A DNA stretch of 64,000 nt from Dryococelus australis (lineage: Eukaryota; Arthropoda; Insecta; Phasmatodea; Phasmatidae). The stretch spans positions 55,583,251-55,647,250 of the forward strand of contig CM056994.1 of assembly GCA_029891345.1 (NCBI GenBank). The letters run 5' to 3'. The notes beneath the pieces are model-generated. The model did no database searches. It was not told the origin of the DNA and saw only the letters and a program-made list of their open reading frames with translations. Position numbers and translations under genes: made by a program. Below are positions 32,041 to 44,610 of the stretch, piece after piece (the stretch's first letter is position 1; the number at the start of each line of letters is the position of its first letter).

Positions 32041-34829
32041 AGAGTACGAAAGTTAAGACTGTTTATCACCCTCGTACATCCGAAGTCTCCAGGGCCTGGC
32101 AGTACTGGCATTTAAATTAACGCCAATTAAGCCTATACAAGTGTTGGTAGATGCTGATCCACACCATTATTTAAACATTCTCGCGCATGTGGTCTCTATT
32201 AGTATGATGGGCTTGGTTTAGTCATATATATATATACACACACATTAAAAATCTGAGTAGCATACTTAAACCAACAAAACAATCGAGGCAGTGAATAATT
32301 GGACGATTCTGTCATAAAGTATTAATCTGTTTTTAAGAGAAGGGGGTTGGAATTGTAGTAATTGAATGATAGACTTTTGCATATTTCTGCAATAACATAT
32401 GCATAATTTCGGTACAATATAAAAAATAAATAAATAATTTATAGTTAAAAATATTTTTTAAATCAGATAGTAAATACAGATTTACGATTTTACATATCAT
32501 ATACCTATAAAACCATCATGGCTACCAGAAACAGACATATGCTTGAAGAATTTGTGGGCGTAACTGCCAAGCACCTTCGGGTATGTTCGTCAATCCTAAG
32601 TCGACCGCTTCCGAGCACCCCCTGAATCGAACCGAAGATTGCCGAGCTCGTCCGAGTCAAGCCGAAGACCGCCAGCCGCCCAGCCCCAATTTAAAATACA
32701 TTGTCTGTGAATGCCCATAATCCTACTACTTGAGTATATATGGAAAGTAAAAATGCAGCGTAGCATAGGGAGTAATTGATGAGTTACTTGTGAAGATAGT
32801 AACAGGATCGTAAAATATAAAAGTACTCTTAGCCCATTGTATAAAAGTTACAGCCAAAGCATAATACTGTATCGTACAATTATAATCCGTACCTGTGCAC
32901 TTTACACTCCTCCTTCTTACACACTATAAATTTCTCCATATAATCGTTTGCATCCACGGTTTCAATACGTTGCTTATTGTGACGGTGACAGACAAATAAT
33001 TTAACGCAAGAGAGCACAACAACCGACTGCAATAGGTTTTTAATGAATAATCTAAAGAAGTAATAAGCATACAAAGGCAAAGGGCAGAAAAAATTCTGGA
33101 CTGGAATATACAGAAACAAGAAGATTACGATTATTGAGGCATATTCATGAGATTTCAACCGAAGTGTCGGGCTCTTTGGCAGTTGTAAACTTGTGTATTG
33201 GTACAAAATACATTTCCCATATTTAAGACAAGATGGGATCTTTTTTTGGGCCGAGGACAACAAGACACAGCGACTTTTGGACGAAGGTCATCATTACGAC
33301 GATGAAGGTGATGCGTAGAAAATAGCCGGTATATTTTGAAACAGATGACGAATATCAAGCCACATCTGCCACGCGTACCAGGGGAAAAAAAAAAAAAAAA
33401 AGCCGTTCCGCTTCTCAGTTCAAAGTCGCTTTTACTGTACCAGTAGCTGTAAACGTGCACTGCTGACACAGTTTCTCAGGATACAGCAAGCGAATGCAGC
33501 CAAGTCTAATTAGCTGCGTCTTATATTAAGTCCACAAATTCAACTAGGCAGGCGAATTTCACTACCTCGGGCAATTACAAATGAAATTGATTTTTATGGA
33601 TTGCTCGATAACGATGCCCTGTAGAAAAAACTATAAAAATTACAAAAAAATGAATTTAGGTTTAGTAGAAGGAAGTTTGAGATATAATTTTACTTAATCG
33701 CTATTGTAAAGAGTACGAAGGTTATCGCCACTGTTATTAGTTCGTGAAATCTGCTAACGAAGGCAGTCACTAATGGCATCTGTTAACAAAGAAAGTTTGG
33801 TAACGATCGATACAAGTCACGTGGTTAACAAGAAGTATTGACACGTCCAAAAAAAATAGCTAAGCAGCTGGTTTGAATCCACAATCATAGAAGATACCGC
33901 AATAAAGTGTTTTCGAAAAATAATTAATTTTTTTAAACGTATTAGCTTGTATCATTAGTAAATTACATTATTCGGACTGGATTAAACAGTTTTAAGTCCT
34001 ACGCCACTATTCAGATTTGCTGTCAAATATCTTTCCAAACCCCCTTCCCCTCCACCCATTCATCCCCTCGGTCCACACCAAAAGTATAACACGTAACTAA
34101 ATAGATTAAATGGATGAAAAATGGACTAATTGTAACTTACGATTTTCGCACACAGAAATAGCGTCAACTTTTAATCAATTATTTTCGACAGATACCAGGT
34201 ATGGTAACAAATAAAGTGTGTCTATTAATATAAACTCAATGAAGTATCTGCGCACTTTAATCACTGGATATCTAAAACTTAATATAGAAGGGTGACTATC
34301 ACGTCTCTGTTTATTTGAGAAGTTGCCAAACGTTTGCAATGGCCAGACTACTTCTTGTTTGAGAAGGAGGGGATGGGGTGGGTCCAGACCTTGGTCGAGC
34401 GAGACCTTCCGCCGCGCACATCCAGAGTAGTTGCCAGGTAATTTTTTTTTCGTTAAATTACGGCCAGGGGCACGACGAGCATTAGTCTTGCACGGACCGC
34501 GAGCTGAGAACTGGCGGAGGCGCAGTCGCAAATAGCCCCGCGGACAGCCCGCGGCGGAGCGCTATTTCGAGGCTCGAGAGGGGAACACACACAGAAAGAC
34601 ACACGCGCGCGCGCGCGCGCGGGCCGTGGTTCACACACACCTCGAGTCCTCAGGTGCGATAAACTAAACTGCCGCTAGCGCTGCGTGAATCACCAGCGGA
34701 GGTCGTGTGCTCGACCCTGGTTCGTCAGACGGTCCAAGCATACGTACACCAAACTGCACTATCTGTAAATGCAATAAGTGCATGCTAGACGTGTATCTTA
34801 GTTTCTAGTTAGAGTCGGTTCGCGGAGTA
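32041..34829. other. Unassigned region
   Basis: No shared repeat or supported gene is seen. The stretch 34470-34640 is GC-rich and ends in a (CG)n run at 34602-34623. An A run lies at 33385-33401. Short frames have no recognisable domain. Confidence 0.4.
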
Positions 34830-35454
34830 TTTTGACGTGAAGTACGTCTTTAAATTTGCAACCATAGTGGGAGGCAATCCACAAAATCCGATGAAAACAG
34901 AATCGGGAGATACAGTTTGGCATTGCAGCTCCGAATCTATCGTATCTACATTCAAAATTAAATTACACCACTCGATTGCCAAAGGATCAATGAATATGTT
35001 ACGTTGAATGAGGACTGCGAAGCATCGTTCTAAATGTGTGCGTGTGGGGGGGGGGGGGGAGCAACTTCCGCGTAACATAACTTTTGACTAGGAGAAGCTA
35101 CGACGCTAGTTTGGATATCAATCGACATCTCTCGTCAAGATGAATCGTTTGCGTGTGTATACCATTTGTGTGGCGTGGTTATGGTGAAATTGTATGCCTT
35201 TAATGTAAAAAATTAAGAAAACTTAACACGATTTCGGCCTATATTCGTCAAAAAGCCAAGTCGAAATACAGAAAACGTATACGGTTGGAAAGAGAATCTC
35301 AAAAGAAATCCATTGATACCCATAAAACCTCACATGATCGAGTGAAGTGCTGCCATGAACGTAAAATAAAGATCAAGGCGTCCAAGCGCGTCAACGTAGA
35401 CGTATTCACACAAAACATACGGCCGTGTCCCCAACACGCAGCCAGGCCCAATTT
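34830..35454 (+). mobile_element. Family E repeat copy E1
   Basis: E1 shares its whole length with E2 and E3 (in the opposite orientation). The left boundary is TTTTGACGTGAAGTACGTC, a small hairpin. Shared blocks are GCAACCATAGTGGGAGGCAA, a poly(G) run at 35047-35059, TTTTGACTAGGAGAAGCTAC, TTTGTGTGGCGTGGTTATGG and ATTAAGAAAACTTAACAC. It ends near CAGGCCCAATTT. The last third carries the basic frame described next. Confidence 0.7.
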
Positions 35455-35527
35455 AAAAATAATACAACAGATGTGCACATTAATATACTGTAGATGTAGA
35501 CGCGTTAGAACACAGTCACCCAATTAG
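35231..35527 (+). pseudogene. Family E basic frame, start codon lost
   Basis: Aligned to E2 and E3, the frame begins ISAYIRQKAKSKYR, where the initiator is ATT in place of ATG. It continues with LERESQKKS, DTHKTSHDRVK, then KIKASKRVNVDVFTQN. The part shared with the other copies ends at the repeat edge near 35454, and the residues after that are unrelated flank. It is rich in K and R, suggesting nucleic-acid binding, but no named domain is recognised. The lost start makes it non-functional. Confidence 0.5.
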
Positions 35528-35654
35528 ACAAGCCAAAAAAATAATTGCCCATGCTCTACATAAAAATAACAAAATCTTCAGCATATAGAAATGTATCTTA
35601 CTGTACCGGATATACCTTTTTCCTATGCGGTTACACACTTTAACATCCTATTAC

Positions 35655-35790
35655 AATGGTATTGGGGTCGATCCCCCGCATCCGCCGGGAGGGACTATGT
35701 TGGCCGTGGTGTGGTGGTTTTCTCGGGGCACTGCAGTTTTCTCCTCAGACTTCAGTTCCGCCGATGCTCCATCCACAGCTAATCGCGCTG
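35655..35790 (+). mobile_element. SINE body fragment
   Basis: GTGTGGTGGTTTTCTCGGGG and TTCCGCCGATGCTCCATCC match the body of the SINE at 28068 (GGCGGGTTTTCTCGGGG, TTCCGGCGCCGCTCCATACC). A weak B-box-like GTCGATCCCCC precedes it. The head is otherwise lost. Confidence 0.5.
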
Positions 35791-35905
35791 GCAGGAACGA
35801 CAGGTGGGTGTCTCCGATAACAGCCAGGCTCCCATCGTCTACGTTTATCCGGCCAGAAGGTGCGAGCGACGTACAGATTTGAACCATAGTGTGGATTTGC
35901 ACTAT

Positions 35906-36299
35906 AGGATGCTTGCTGTTAAAGGATCACTTTTCACAGACCTGCTTAGGATGTACTTCCCTGCTGTTTTTGTATTCTTCCGTCACATGAGAGAATTGAC
36001 ATGCAAGGGACCTAATCATATATTGTTCATGCATCGACCGAGTGGTTCTGGAGGTAAATGCGCTATTTCTCATTTTTATTATGCATAAAACAGGTATAAA
36101 ATAGAATAATTGAAGTCAGTGGCCACCCATATGAACGTCAAACTTTTTATCACCAAATAAAAACACGGAACTATTTTTGTTGCATCAATGCCAACTTTAC
36201 CGGAAGAATCCAGATTACCATGTCCGTCAAAAACCATACAGTTGTAGACAAGTATGTTTTGTTACAGGAGTTGATTTCGTACGTGAAAAGTTAACAGCC
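35906..36299 (+). mobile_element. Diverged family A copy
   Basis: Blocks in family order are recognisable at reduced identity: GATCACTTTTCACAGACCTG, GTATTCTTCCGTCAC, TGTTCATGCATCGACC, GGAACTATTTTTG, GCCAACTTTACCGGAAGAAT, and a right end GTGAAAAGTTAACAGCC. Its length (about 394 bp) fits family A. It appears to be the oldest copy here. Confidence 0.45.
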
Positions 36300-37189
36300 A
36301 AAATGCACTGCTTAATTTTATGCAACTGCTAATAACGATATCAACTGAATGGAGAAGGTTTGGGAATGAGAATATTTAGAAACTGCAGCGACAGTCACCC
36401 AGAATGAAGGTAATAAACAATTTGGTGAAGACCACCACTCTCCGTGAAGCCAGTCTTTCGAGATCGAGCCTGAATTCGTTGACTTCAATTTTTACTCGTT
36501 CAGAGTAGCGTGACAGTATATATGTACATATACAGTACGTCGACCTGAAGAATTTCGTTTTAGTTTTGGAACGGTAAACCAAAAGCAATTTTTTTTCAAT
36601 ACATTTTATTTGAAAAATCAAAATCACACAGCATTAGGCCAAATTTGTTAAAAGATACGCCGTGGTCCAATGCCATTACGTCGTTTAATGACAGGACACA
36701 ATACAATTATCTACACTGCTGTCACCTAAGCTAATAATTAACTGATTACGCTTCCGTGGTTTGAGCTCAAGGCACGGCGGGCGACTTACTAGTCGTCTTT
36801 ATAAAAAAAAATGCTGCAAGTAATTAAAACAGGCAGAAAGCCATACCACTCTTTAAATTCAACAGTCACACGGTTCCGTTCACAAAACTGACATCGAGCA
36901 ATCACTTTCATTTTTTAAGTCATAATCAGTATATTGCTCAAAGTCACCAAAATCTCTTTACTCGCAATGAACTTGCCCCACAGGGCACTACGTAAGAGAA
37001 TACACAAAACGCTTAAACGCCATACCCGTATTCCCCGTAATAATGAGTCAATGGTAAAAGCTGTGCGCATAAAGGCAGTATGATGGTGTAGGCCCATAAA
37101 TTCTGACACTGTGCCAGAAAAATTTCACAACAATTCAAAGAGCCTCAGTTCAATTTGGCGATGTCACTATCAATTGCAAACGTAATTGA

Positions 37190-38095
37190 ACACTTTCCCC
37201 AAGAATTCCTTGTGTAGGACCAAGAAACTGACTAATCGAGACCAGAGTACGCTGAAGCTTTCTGTGCGAATCAATAGTCAAAACACCACGTCAACGATTG
37301 CAGAGGACTACCGTCGCAGCTCAGGTACAGTGGACAGAGAAAGGTCTATCCACCGGAAGGTGATGGCATTCAATCATTGTGGTCTCACCATTGCCAGTAA
37401 GCCACTGATTACATGCACCTATGCCTGTAGTAGTGTGAAGCGATGCAAAAAATACTGTCATTATTGGGCTTTGGAGCAGTTGAAGAGGGTCTTACAGAAT
37501 GATAAGTGACGCTACATCATTTGACAAGCTGATGGGTGTGCGTGGACCTCGCAGTTGCCTGGCTAACTGTAACCACCCGAGTGTTTTGTGTTTTTGTATC
37601 GACAGTAAGATCTGGAGATATGCAATAATCTGGGCTGCTCAATGGTTTGGGTGGGGCCATTAGTTTCAATCAATGGATCGATGAAATTGGTATGTACCGA
37701 GACGTTCTGAGCAATAACCTGCTTCCGCTAGTAAGGCAACAGTTTGTAACATGCCCTTTCCCGTATCAGTACGATTATTGTCCTGTCCATACAGCAAGAT
37801 TACCTCCGTAGTGGCTGGGAAGATAATCAGGCGCGACTGCTCAACTGGCCTAATCAAAGTCCCGACTTAAAACCAATAGAATATATTTGGGGAAAGCTGG
37901 GGCGTCGTTTGCTTGACATGCCCACTACTCATCGTGCTACTCGAACAATGAAAACAAATTCCTCCAGTTGTGTACTATAACTTAGTGGATAGTCTATACC
38001 GAAGGTTTGGCGGCGTAATAAGAGCAAAGGAGAGGTCCGATGTCAAACACCACAAAAGTTACATGGCTGCCGACTTTGTTACCAACACCAGTGGA
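37190..38095 (+). pseudogene. Tc1-like transposase remnant
   Basis: This is a decayed DDE transposase of the Tc1 type, which cuts and pastes its own element at TA sites. The first frame (from 37186) holds KKLTNRDQSTLKL and LEQLKRVLQNDK. Across a stop it continues as RYII-QADG, matching the 'SDESRYxxWQSDGRVW' region with the first catalytic Asp kept and the next Glu changed to Lys. In other frames follow a QYDYCPVHTA stretch (second Asp region), then DNQARLLNWPNQSPDLKPIE with the final Glu, then YNLVDSLYRRFGGVIRAK. Several stops and frameshifts show it is dead. The N-terminal helix-turn-helix part is not recognisable. Confidence 0.85.
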
Positions 38096-38815
38096 TGTTC
38101 GGTGTCATTAGTGTAGGCCTATATACAATCAGCTTTGTTTCTTTTCCTTCAGCTCCGATATTAGTTGCGGACGACCAGCTGTGCATCAGCCATTTGACGT
38201 AATTTCTAACTAACTTGTAATGCCAACAGCAACAATTCGACGGCAAATATTACTGAAACCATTCAATGGCGGAGGAAAAAAATTCTGACTTTGCCCTTTT
38301 ACAACACCATACAACTCAACGAGTTCACAGGGAAATGGTCACAGTTTTTACAAACTTTTATTTAACTTTTCTTATTAGTTAGTGTGTTTGTTTGTACGTT
38401 CGGGTGAAATCTTGCAAGTAGATTTTAAACCACTTCCTGTTATCCAGCTGAGCTTAAATCTCGCATACATGTGTAGTTCCCATGACAATACAATGTGAAG
38501 GTACCACTGAGCTGATCTGATGATGGAGCCGGAAGGTGGCCATAGGAACTCTACAACTACATGCAGTCGTATCGAGTTTGTTTTACAGAATCGAATAACA
38601 GTAAAATGGAGATTAGAAGTGTCACTGTTGTTGTGCGCATGCCTTTTTTTGTAGCGGCAAATGGTTCTGTAAACTATTATAATGGTTCGCTCCGACAGTA
38701 TCTCCCTTATCGGAATGAAAGCGAACTACTGGTCGATCACGATACATCATGGGGATCTTTCTTAGCAAGGGAAAGCCATATTCGTGATACAAACACATGG
38801 TTGGAGACTAAAAAG
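38096..38815. other. Unassigned spacer
   Basis: No repeat or supported gene. A frame at 38561-38818 has no recognisable domain. Confidence 0.4.
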
Positions 38816-39341
38816 TGAAAAATAAAATAAATATAAAAAAACTTTTAAAACCAACCTTTTATTTATAAACGTACTAAAAAGAGAAACATATTAATAATAG
38901 TTACACAATTTGTAGAACTTGTAAGATGAGGCCGAACAGTCGTAATAAACTTTACTACAAATTAATGTGTTTGTATCAATTTATATTTAGTATATAAATG
39001 CTTGGCGCGAATAGTCAAGAGCCTTACGCACGATATGTTCTTCCTATGCTTACGCAAATGTGATATACGTTCTATACTGTGAATAGTGAAGAGTTTTCGC
39101 AAGATATGTGCTTACTACGCTTACGCAAATGAGGTATACGTTCTGCGCAAACTCTTATATACTAAATATAAATTAATACAAACATATTGATTTGTAGTAA
39201 AGTTTATTACGACTGTTCGACCACGTCTTAAAAGTTCTACAAATTGTGTAACTATTATAATTATTTTTCTCTTTTTGGTGCATTTATAAATAAAAGGTGG
39301 GCTTTAAAAGTTTTTTAGAACATTTATTTTATTTTTCTGCT
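38816..39341. mobile_element. Foldback element with tandem core
   Basis: Arms of about 180 bases (38816-38998 and about 39150-39341) are inverted copies: GAAAAATAAAATAAA pairs with TTTATTTTATTTTTC, AGTTACACAATTTGTAGAAC with its inverse, and CGTAATAAACTTTACTACAA likewise. The middle holds two tandem copies of about 73 bp, each ending in TTACGCAAATG-GGTATACGTTCT-like sequence (about 38998-39072 and 39073-39146). This layout is typical of foldback transposons. No frame is present. Confidence 0.75.
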
Positions 39342-42126
39342 GATTCAATTTATACCGTGCTTACGTTAATAACACAGCATCATGGCTGTTTCGCATTCTT
39401 AAGGTCGCGTGTCCAACGTGAATTTTCTTTAGTGTATGTTGTTTTCCACATGTAGGCTATTTTCCTTGACATAAAAACGCCCATTAAGGTCAGTAACAAG
39501 TGTAACCCCGCACCATTAATTAGACTTAAAATCCAAACAACGTACAAAATAAATGTATTTTATAGGTACCTAAACAAAGCTTCATATAATCACCAACCTT
39601 CATAAACCATGCCTAAAACTTGGTTCACAGATTTTGCAGTATCAGAATAGAGGTTAATGCTTTGGAAACTGGAAACTCGCAATCGACTGGTTTCTCAACA
39701 AAGTAGCTTACCTCATAAAAAACCCAAGGCAAATAACACACGAGACTTGGTTACAATACAAATACAGTTTCCTCCAAAACGTAAAACTTTGTGAGAGCAG
39801 TATACGGAAATTAACCTTTTTTTTTCGGGTAAATAAAAGCAGTGCCTCTTCTCCACCAACGAGAGCAACTAGCGTGAGCGCGGAACGCTCGAATGTGACG
39901 TTGTCGGCCGCCGCACGGCGCACGGTTATAGCCGCTGCAACATGCTTCCATGCCCGTAAAAAGTTGTAACGAGGCGAAAGCATGTTCGGGTGATAACCCC
40001 TGCAACTCTTTACCTGCATACTCCCTTCGCGCACATTTGCATTTTAACTCCTCGGCTCTGCTCATTTCGATAGCCATCGTGAAGAGAACTAAAAAGCGAG
40101 TGGGTTACAGTCTAACTAAATCACTATTAAAACTAACTCTAGGCCACGTTTTATTAGGCGGCTTGTAGTTCATGGCGCGTTTTGTAGCATATTATTATAT
40201 CTATCAAACAGAAACGCGACAGTTTATAACTAGTTGTCCTAATTGGGGAATGGACAGCAGAATTGTTCAATTCCTGTAAGGTTCTAACGTAAAAATATTT
40301 ATTCTAAAAAATAATTTTGAAACTACTTTTTTTGTTAATAGACAACATATCTTGACTCTAACTGGATATTTCAATAAATTCCATTTCCGCTAGTGTTTTC
40401 TTCTTCGTTTACATAAATACTCGTAGCACATTTGTTGAATTTTTATAATGTTCTGGATGTTCTGATTTTTTAATTTCTGGATTTTTTGAAGTAGATGTAA
40501 TAGAGATTTAAATAAATCAATGAAATGGCATAAGAACTGGCGCATCATACTTACTGGCTTCGACCCCAATCCGTGTGTGCCAAAATGCGGCTGTTTTACA
40601 CGACATGATACAGAATCCTGATACATTTTTGACATATTCGGATGTTCCATTCAAGTCGGAATTTCAAGCATGCCATGGAATTTTCAAATCGCAACTAAGT
40701 ACTCTCAGCAGCGCTCAGAAGGGAAGTGTGCATTTATATTGCCAGCTGAGAAAACTGTCCCTAACATGGGTTTTTTTCAAAACGAAATGTTGAAGTAAAA
40801 TTGTTACCGTTTTCGTAATGTATAAATTACATGAACAAAAATATTTGCAGAAAATTTAACAAAGGCAAGAGAAGGTCTTATCTTAGTTCATTTTAGGTAC
40901 GTTTATCAAAAGCAATTCTACAAAAATTCAGGAGCTGCCACGAATAATAAATATGCAGAAATTTTCTAATTTTCAGCAATTTTTTTGAAATTACAAAAAC
41001 ATCCCCTTGTTTGATTTTATTGACGTCTCGAAGTAGTTCTTGGCATCTTCTTTCAGTGTGAACTATCACATTTCTGTACGCCAGATTTCATTATTTGGAC
41101 ATTTATAAAATAGTAAAATTGTGACTTTGACATGCATTTATGCGAAAACTATGGGATCAAAATTTTTGTCTCGAGGATGGAGTAATCTCAGATAATGTGT
41201 AAAAGTTGAAAAGTGTGTGAACCAAATCTAAAATTAGAATTTTTTTTGTGGCCAACGCCTTTAAGGAATTGCATCAAAACGAGGACTAGAGCGCTCTCAG
41301 TGTGTCGACAAGACAGCAGGTGTAAGATTATGTGAGTGCCCGACTGACTTGTAATTTAAGTGGCAGATGTAAAGGAAATGACGCAACAAATTAAACGTAC
41401 ATAATGCAATATACAACCTCACATGATATACAATTTGTGTATTTATCAGTTATTTAGACATTGTGCATGTCTGTGCGCAAACTACAAGGAATTTCAAGAA
41501 ATCACTTGATGTATAAACAGAAGACATTATTATTCACTTCAGCTGGCCTCCGAACTGAATCTACTAGCGCAACTTAGGATGAAATGATGGTTTTGATGTA
41601 TGACACTTTTATACATAAGTCACTGATCGCCAAAAAACGTACAAGCTGGCGAGAAACCATTTACACAGTAAAAGTTAAAAATAAAGTTCTTCGCACAGTG
41701 CCTGAGCAACCACCTCGGTGCACTTTTTGGCGACACACTGCCAATTAACTCACTCGTAGACGAGAAATACACCTGAAAAACGATAACGCACAGCGGGTTG
41801 GTAGCTGGAACATCGAGAATGTTTCAATTACTTCGGATAGTTAACGTCTCTACATGTTTACAACTCTATGGCACCGCTCCAATCACAACAGCTCACGTTT
41901 AGGTACAATGGTAGGAGCCCTGTCAATGGATCGCCGGCTAAGAGTTCTTTGGCTCGTGCCAGTTAATATCGTCTCTTAGTGTATGCTACTCATTGGTGCT
42001 AATATATTCACGACAGCTCACGCACTGGCAAGAAATTTGTGCTGTTTCTGGATAGTTATGTACAAATACAGCACTCGCTAAGCAGTTTCGTCTTCTAATG
42101 TTTGTTACCGGTACTCAGTGAAATTA
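39342..42126. other. Unassigned AT-rich region
   Basis: No gene or repeat shared elsewhere in the window is seen. Frames at 39708-40168 and 40390-40793 lack recognisable domains. Confidence 0.4.
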
Positions 42127-42297
42127 GGGGCCGCGGTGGCTGAGCGGTCTGACTTTTCGCCTCCCACCAAGGCGAACTGAGTTTTCTCTCTCAACACCTC
42201 GATGTTTAGAGTCTCCCAAACCTTGTCACTCGGAGATCTTCCGATTCCCCCGCCCCTTCATTTCGGCGCTGCCTAACCGCTCAGCCACCGCGGCCCC
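42127..42297. mobile_element. SINE piece bracketed by opposed tRNA-like heads
   Basis: GGGGCCGCGGTGGCTGAGCG (42127 on, 22-base arm) recurs exactly in inverse at 42276-42297. The plus-strand head continues as CGCCTCCCACCAAGGCGAAC, identical to the SINE at 28068, and body words GATCTTCCGATTCCCCCGCC and TTCATTTCGGCGCTGCC follow. Thus one SINE runs forward and a second head runs backward from its end, giving a 171-bp inverted structure. Confidence 0.65.
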
Positions 42298-43426
42298 CGC
42301 ATGGGCAGGAAGTGACTTTCTCGGATTGCCGGGCCTCTGCTCGCATGCAACTCTATGACGGTAGGCCTGAGCGCGAGGGAACCTCCCGTGACAAATGACG
42401 GTGCACTACTCGCCTTAGGCTTGCGCGCGCCGGTGACTGTGTGGCACCGCACGACCGCGGAAACTCCCCTCGTGACAAATAGCGATGTAGGGTTCAGACG
42501 GGAGACAGCGAGATGACGAATGACGAAACGAAGCCGACGCACCGCAGCTGCGTGCGCGCGGCAAATCGACCGTGACCAACATCCGTGCCTATGGGCGCCC
42601 GGATTACATTTGTGCGCACATCGCCGTGGGAAATAAAACACGGCTGTAATTCAGTCTGGCGTAGAGTTTCCCTCCACCACGTCCCTGACGTTCACAAACG
42701 TTCCAGGTTTCAACTTTAATAACAATTCTGTAACCGATTTACACAACAACTTTAACTGGACTTAGTCTCAGTCTACGTTGCCTAGACTATGAAAACCAAA
42801 GAAATAACTACAGAAAAAAACTGATTAACTATTGTGGTTTATAATCTGTAAAGAGAAGATGATTATTGGTTAGAAAGTCACTATGCGTGTTTATTATTTA
42901 TAATTTTTGGTTATGTTTTTAGTTACTTTTTTTTTAACGCACAAACTGACACCAGAATTTCTCCGATCGGATTAGCCGTTCGGACGCTACAGCGGTCTAA
43001 AGCAAACTAAACCGCTCGAAATCAGAGGTTCGCAGCGCGGCTGCCCCCGCAACTTGATGACGTCAGAACGATACCTTTGTGTGTGAAGCATGAAGTCGAA
43101 GTACCGCCCTATACTACCGTACAATTGCATTTAACGTACTGCTCATTCTCAACGAGTAATTGCCACGGACCCGAGTGTAACATTTCGTGGCGCTCACTTC
43201 CTGAACGTAAGAGGCTGAGTTTTAAGACGTCACGTCAAAAAAATTAATAAATTATACAACAGGAAACCAAAATACAACCATCATGGTGCTCAGCTCAAAA
43301 CACAAATCATAAATACGTAAAAAAAAGTATTAATGTAAATAAAAATGATCATTACATTAGCGCGAAACAAAAATCAAAGCTCGAAAATTACAAGGCTCAA
43401 AAAATCACTATCCAATGAGATATGAC
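42298..43426. other. Unassigned region, GC-rich at its start
   Basis: The stretch 42298-42660 is GC-rich with loose repeats of CTCCCGTGACAAAT(G/A)(A/G)CG. The rest is AT-rich. No supported gene. Confidence 0.4.
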
Positions 43427-43720
43427 TAGAGACCTGCAAAATTCGCGTTATTATTTGGGAACACATTAAACTTCAAATACATGTACCTTTGTAATAAGTT
43501 TGCCATTGGATTATACTTTGTTTGACATGCCTTGAGTAACTCTGAACTAATAAATAAACACTTCACATTTGTCTAGTCCAAACACGTGCAGTCCAGTTAG
43601 AAAGGGGGCGGCTTCACATTTATGTAGCAGCCAATAGAGAAACGACGCCGGCCAAAGTATACATAGTACTGTGAAGTTTAGCTTGATGCCAAATAATAAC
43701 GCGAATTTTGCTGGTCTCTA
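43427..43720. mobile_element. hAT MITE
   Basis: The terminal inverted repeats start TAGAGACCTGCAAAATTCGC and pair with GCGAATTTTGCTGGTCTCTA. Pairing extends to about 55 bp (TTATTATTTGG, AAACTTC). The flanks GATATGAC (43419-43426) and GACATGAC (43721-43728) agree at 7 of 8 bases, an 8-bp target duplication as expected for hAT. The 294-bp interior is non-coding. Confidence 0.88.
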
Positions 43721-44610
43721 GACATGACATATAATGCTGGGGCCGCTGGTTCAAGTCCGGCTTCAGGGAAGGCTGCAAACTGTTAATTTATATGAATTTA
43801 GTTCTTAGCATCTCCAACAATTCGCTATTAGCACGTAACTTTAATAAACAATAATTTCTGATTAGTAGCAGCAATTCCAGTGTTGCAACAACTGAGGTGT
43901 CCTGCGGTATTCTTGTAACTTTACACATATAGGGACAGAGGATACAAAAAGGTTAAGTGTTTGTAACATTTATCCCAAACACAGAAGTTACAAGAAAAAA
44001 TTCTGCAAATTCCTGTACAACAACATGAATTTCCTTTCAATTCGGGCAAATTTTTCTTGCGCAGCCTGCAAAAAATACTGCCGTATATAATTAGACCCAC
44101 CACAAATAAGAACACATTAAGCGTATTCTTATGTTTATGTATGCTTAGTAAAAAATCAGTAAATAATGATGCACAGTACAATTAAGTACAGTATTTATTG
44201 TATAGTTGCCTTAAACAATGTACAATATGTAGACTAAATAATAATAATAAAACTGTTATAGCGTGGATAACTTTTAGGTACAAAATAACAAAATTCTCTG
44301 TGTTGGTATAAGGACGAGAAGCATAGAGTTGATACATCAAACACAAAGCTAAGTGAACACCTAGTTACAGTGGTTTCCGAACCACTTGACGACAGGTCCG
44401 ATGCTCAAAAATTAGGTCACGTTGCGTCTCGAATCATTATGAGATTCGTGTTCTCACTTCGATAAGCGTGACGCGTCCGGCGTTAACTGCACAAGGCACA
44501 ACTGAAACACTGCACGTTTGACAAAGACACGAAACACAGGTAAGTTGTTGGCCGCCGGAGGCAGAGTCGGCGTGGATGACACCGACTGGCGCTGAGCGAA
44601 GCCGACTATA
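43721..44610. other. Unassigned spacer
   Basis: AT-rich with no shared repeat. GGTTCAAGTCCGG near 43747 resembles a B box but no A box precedes it at a tRNA-like distance. Confidence 0.4.
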
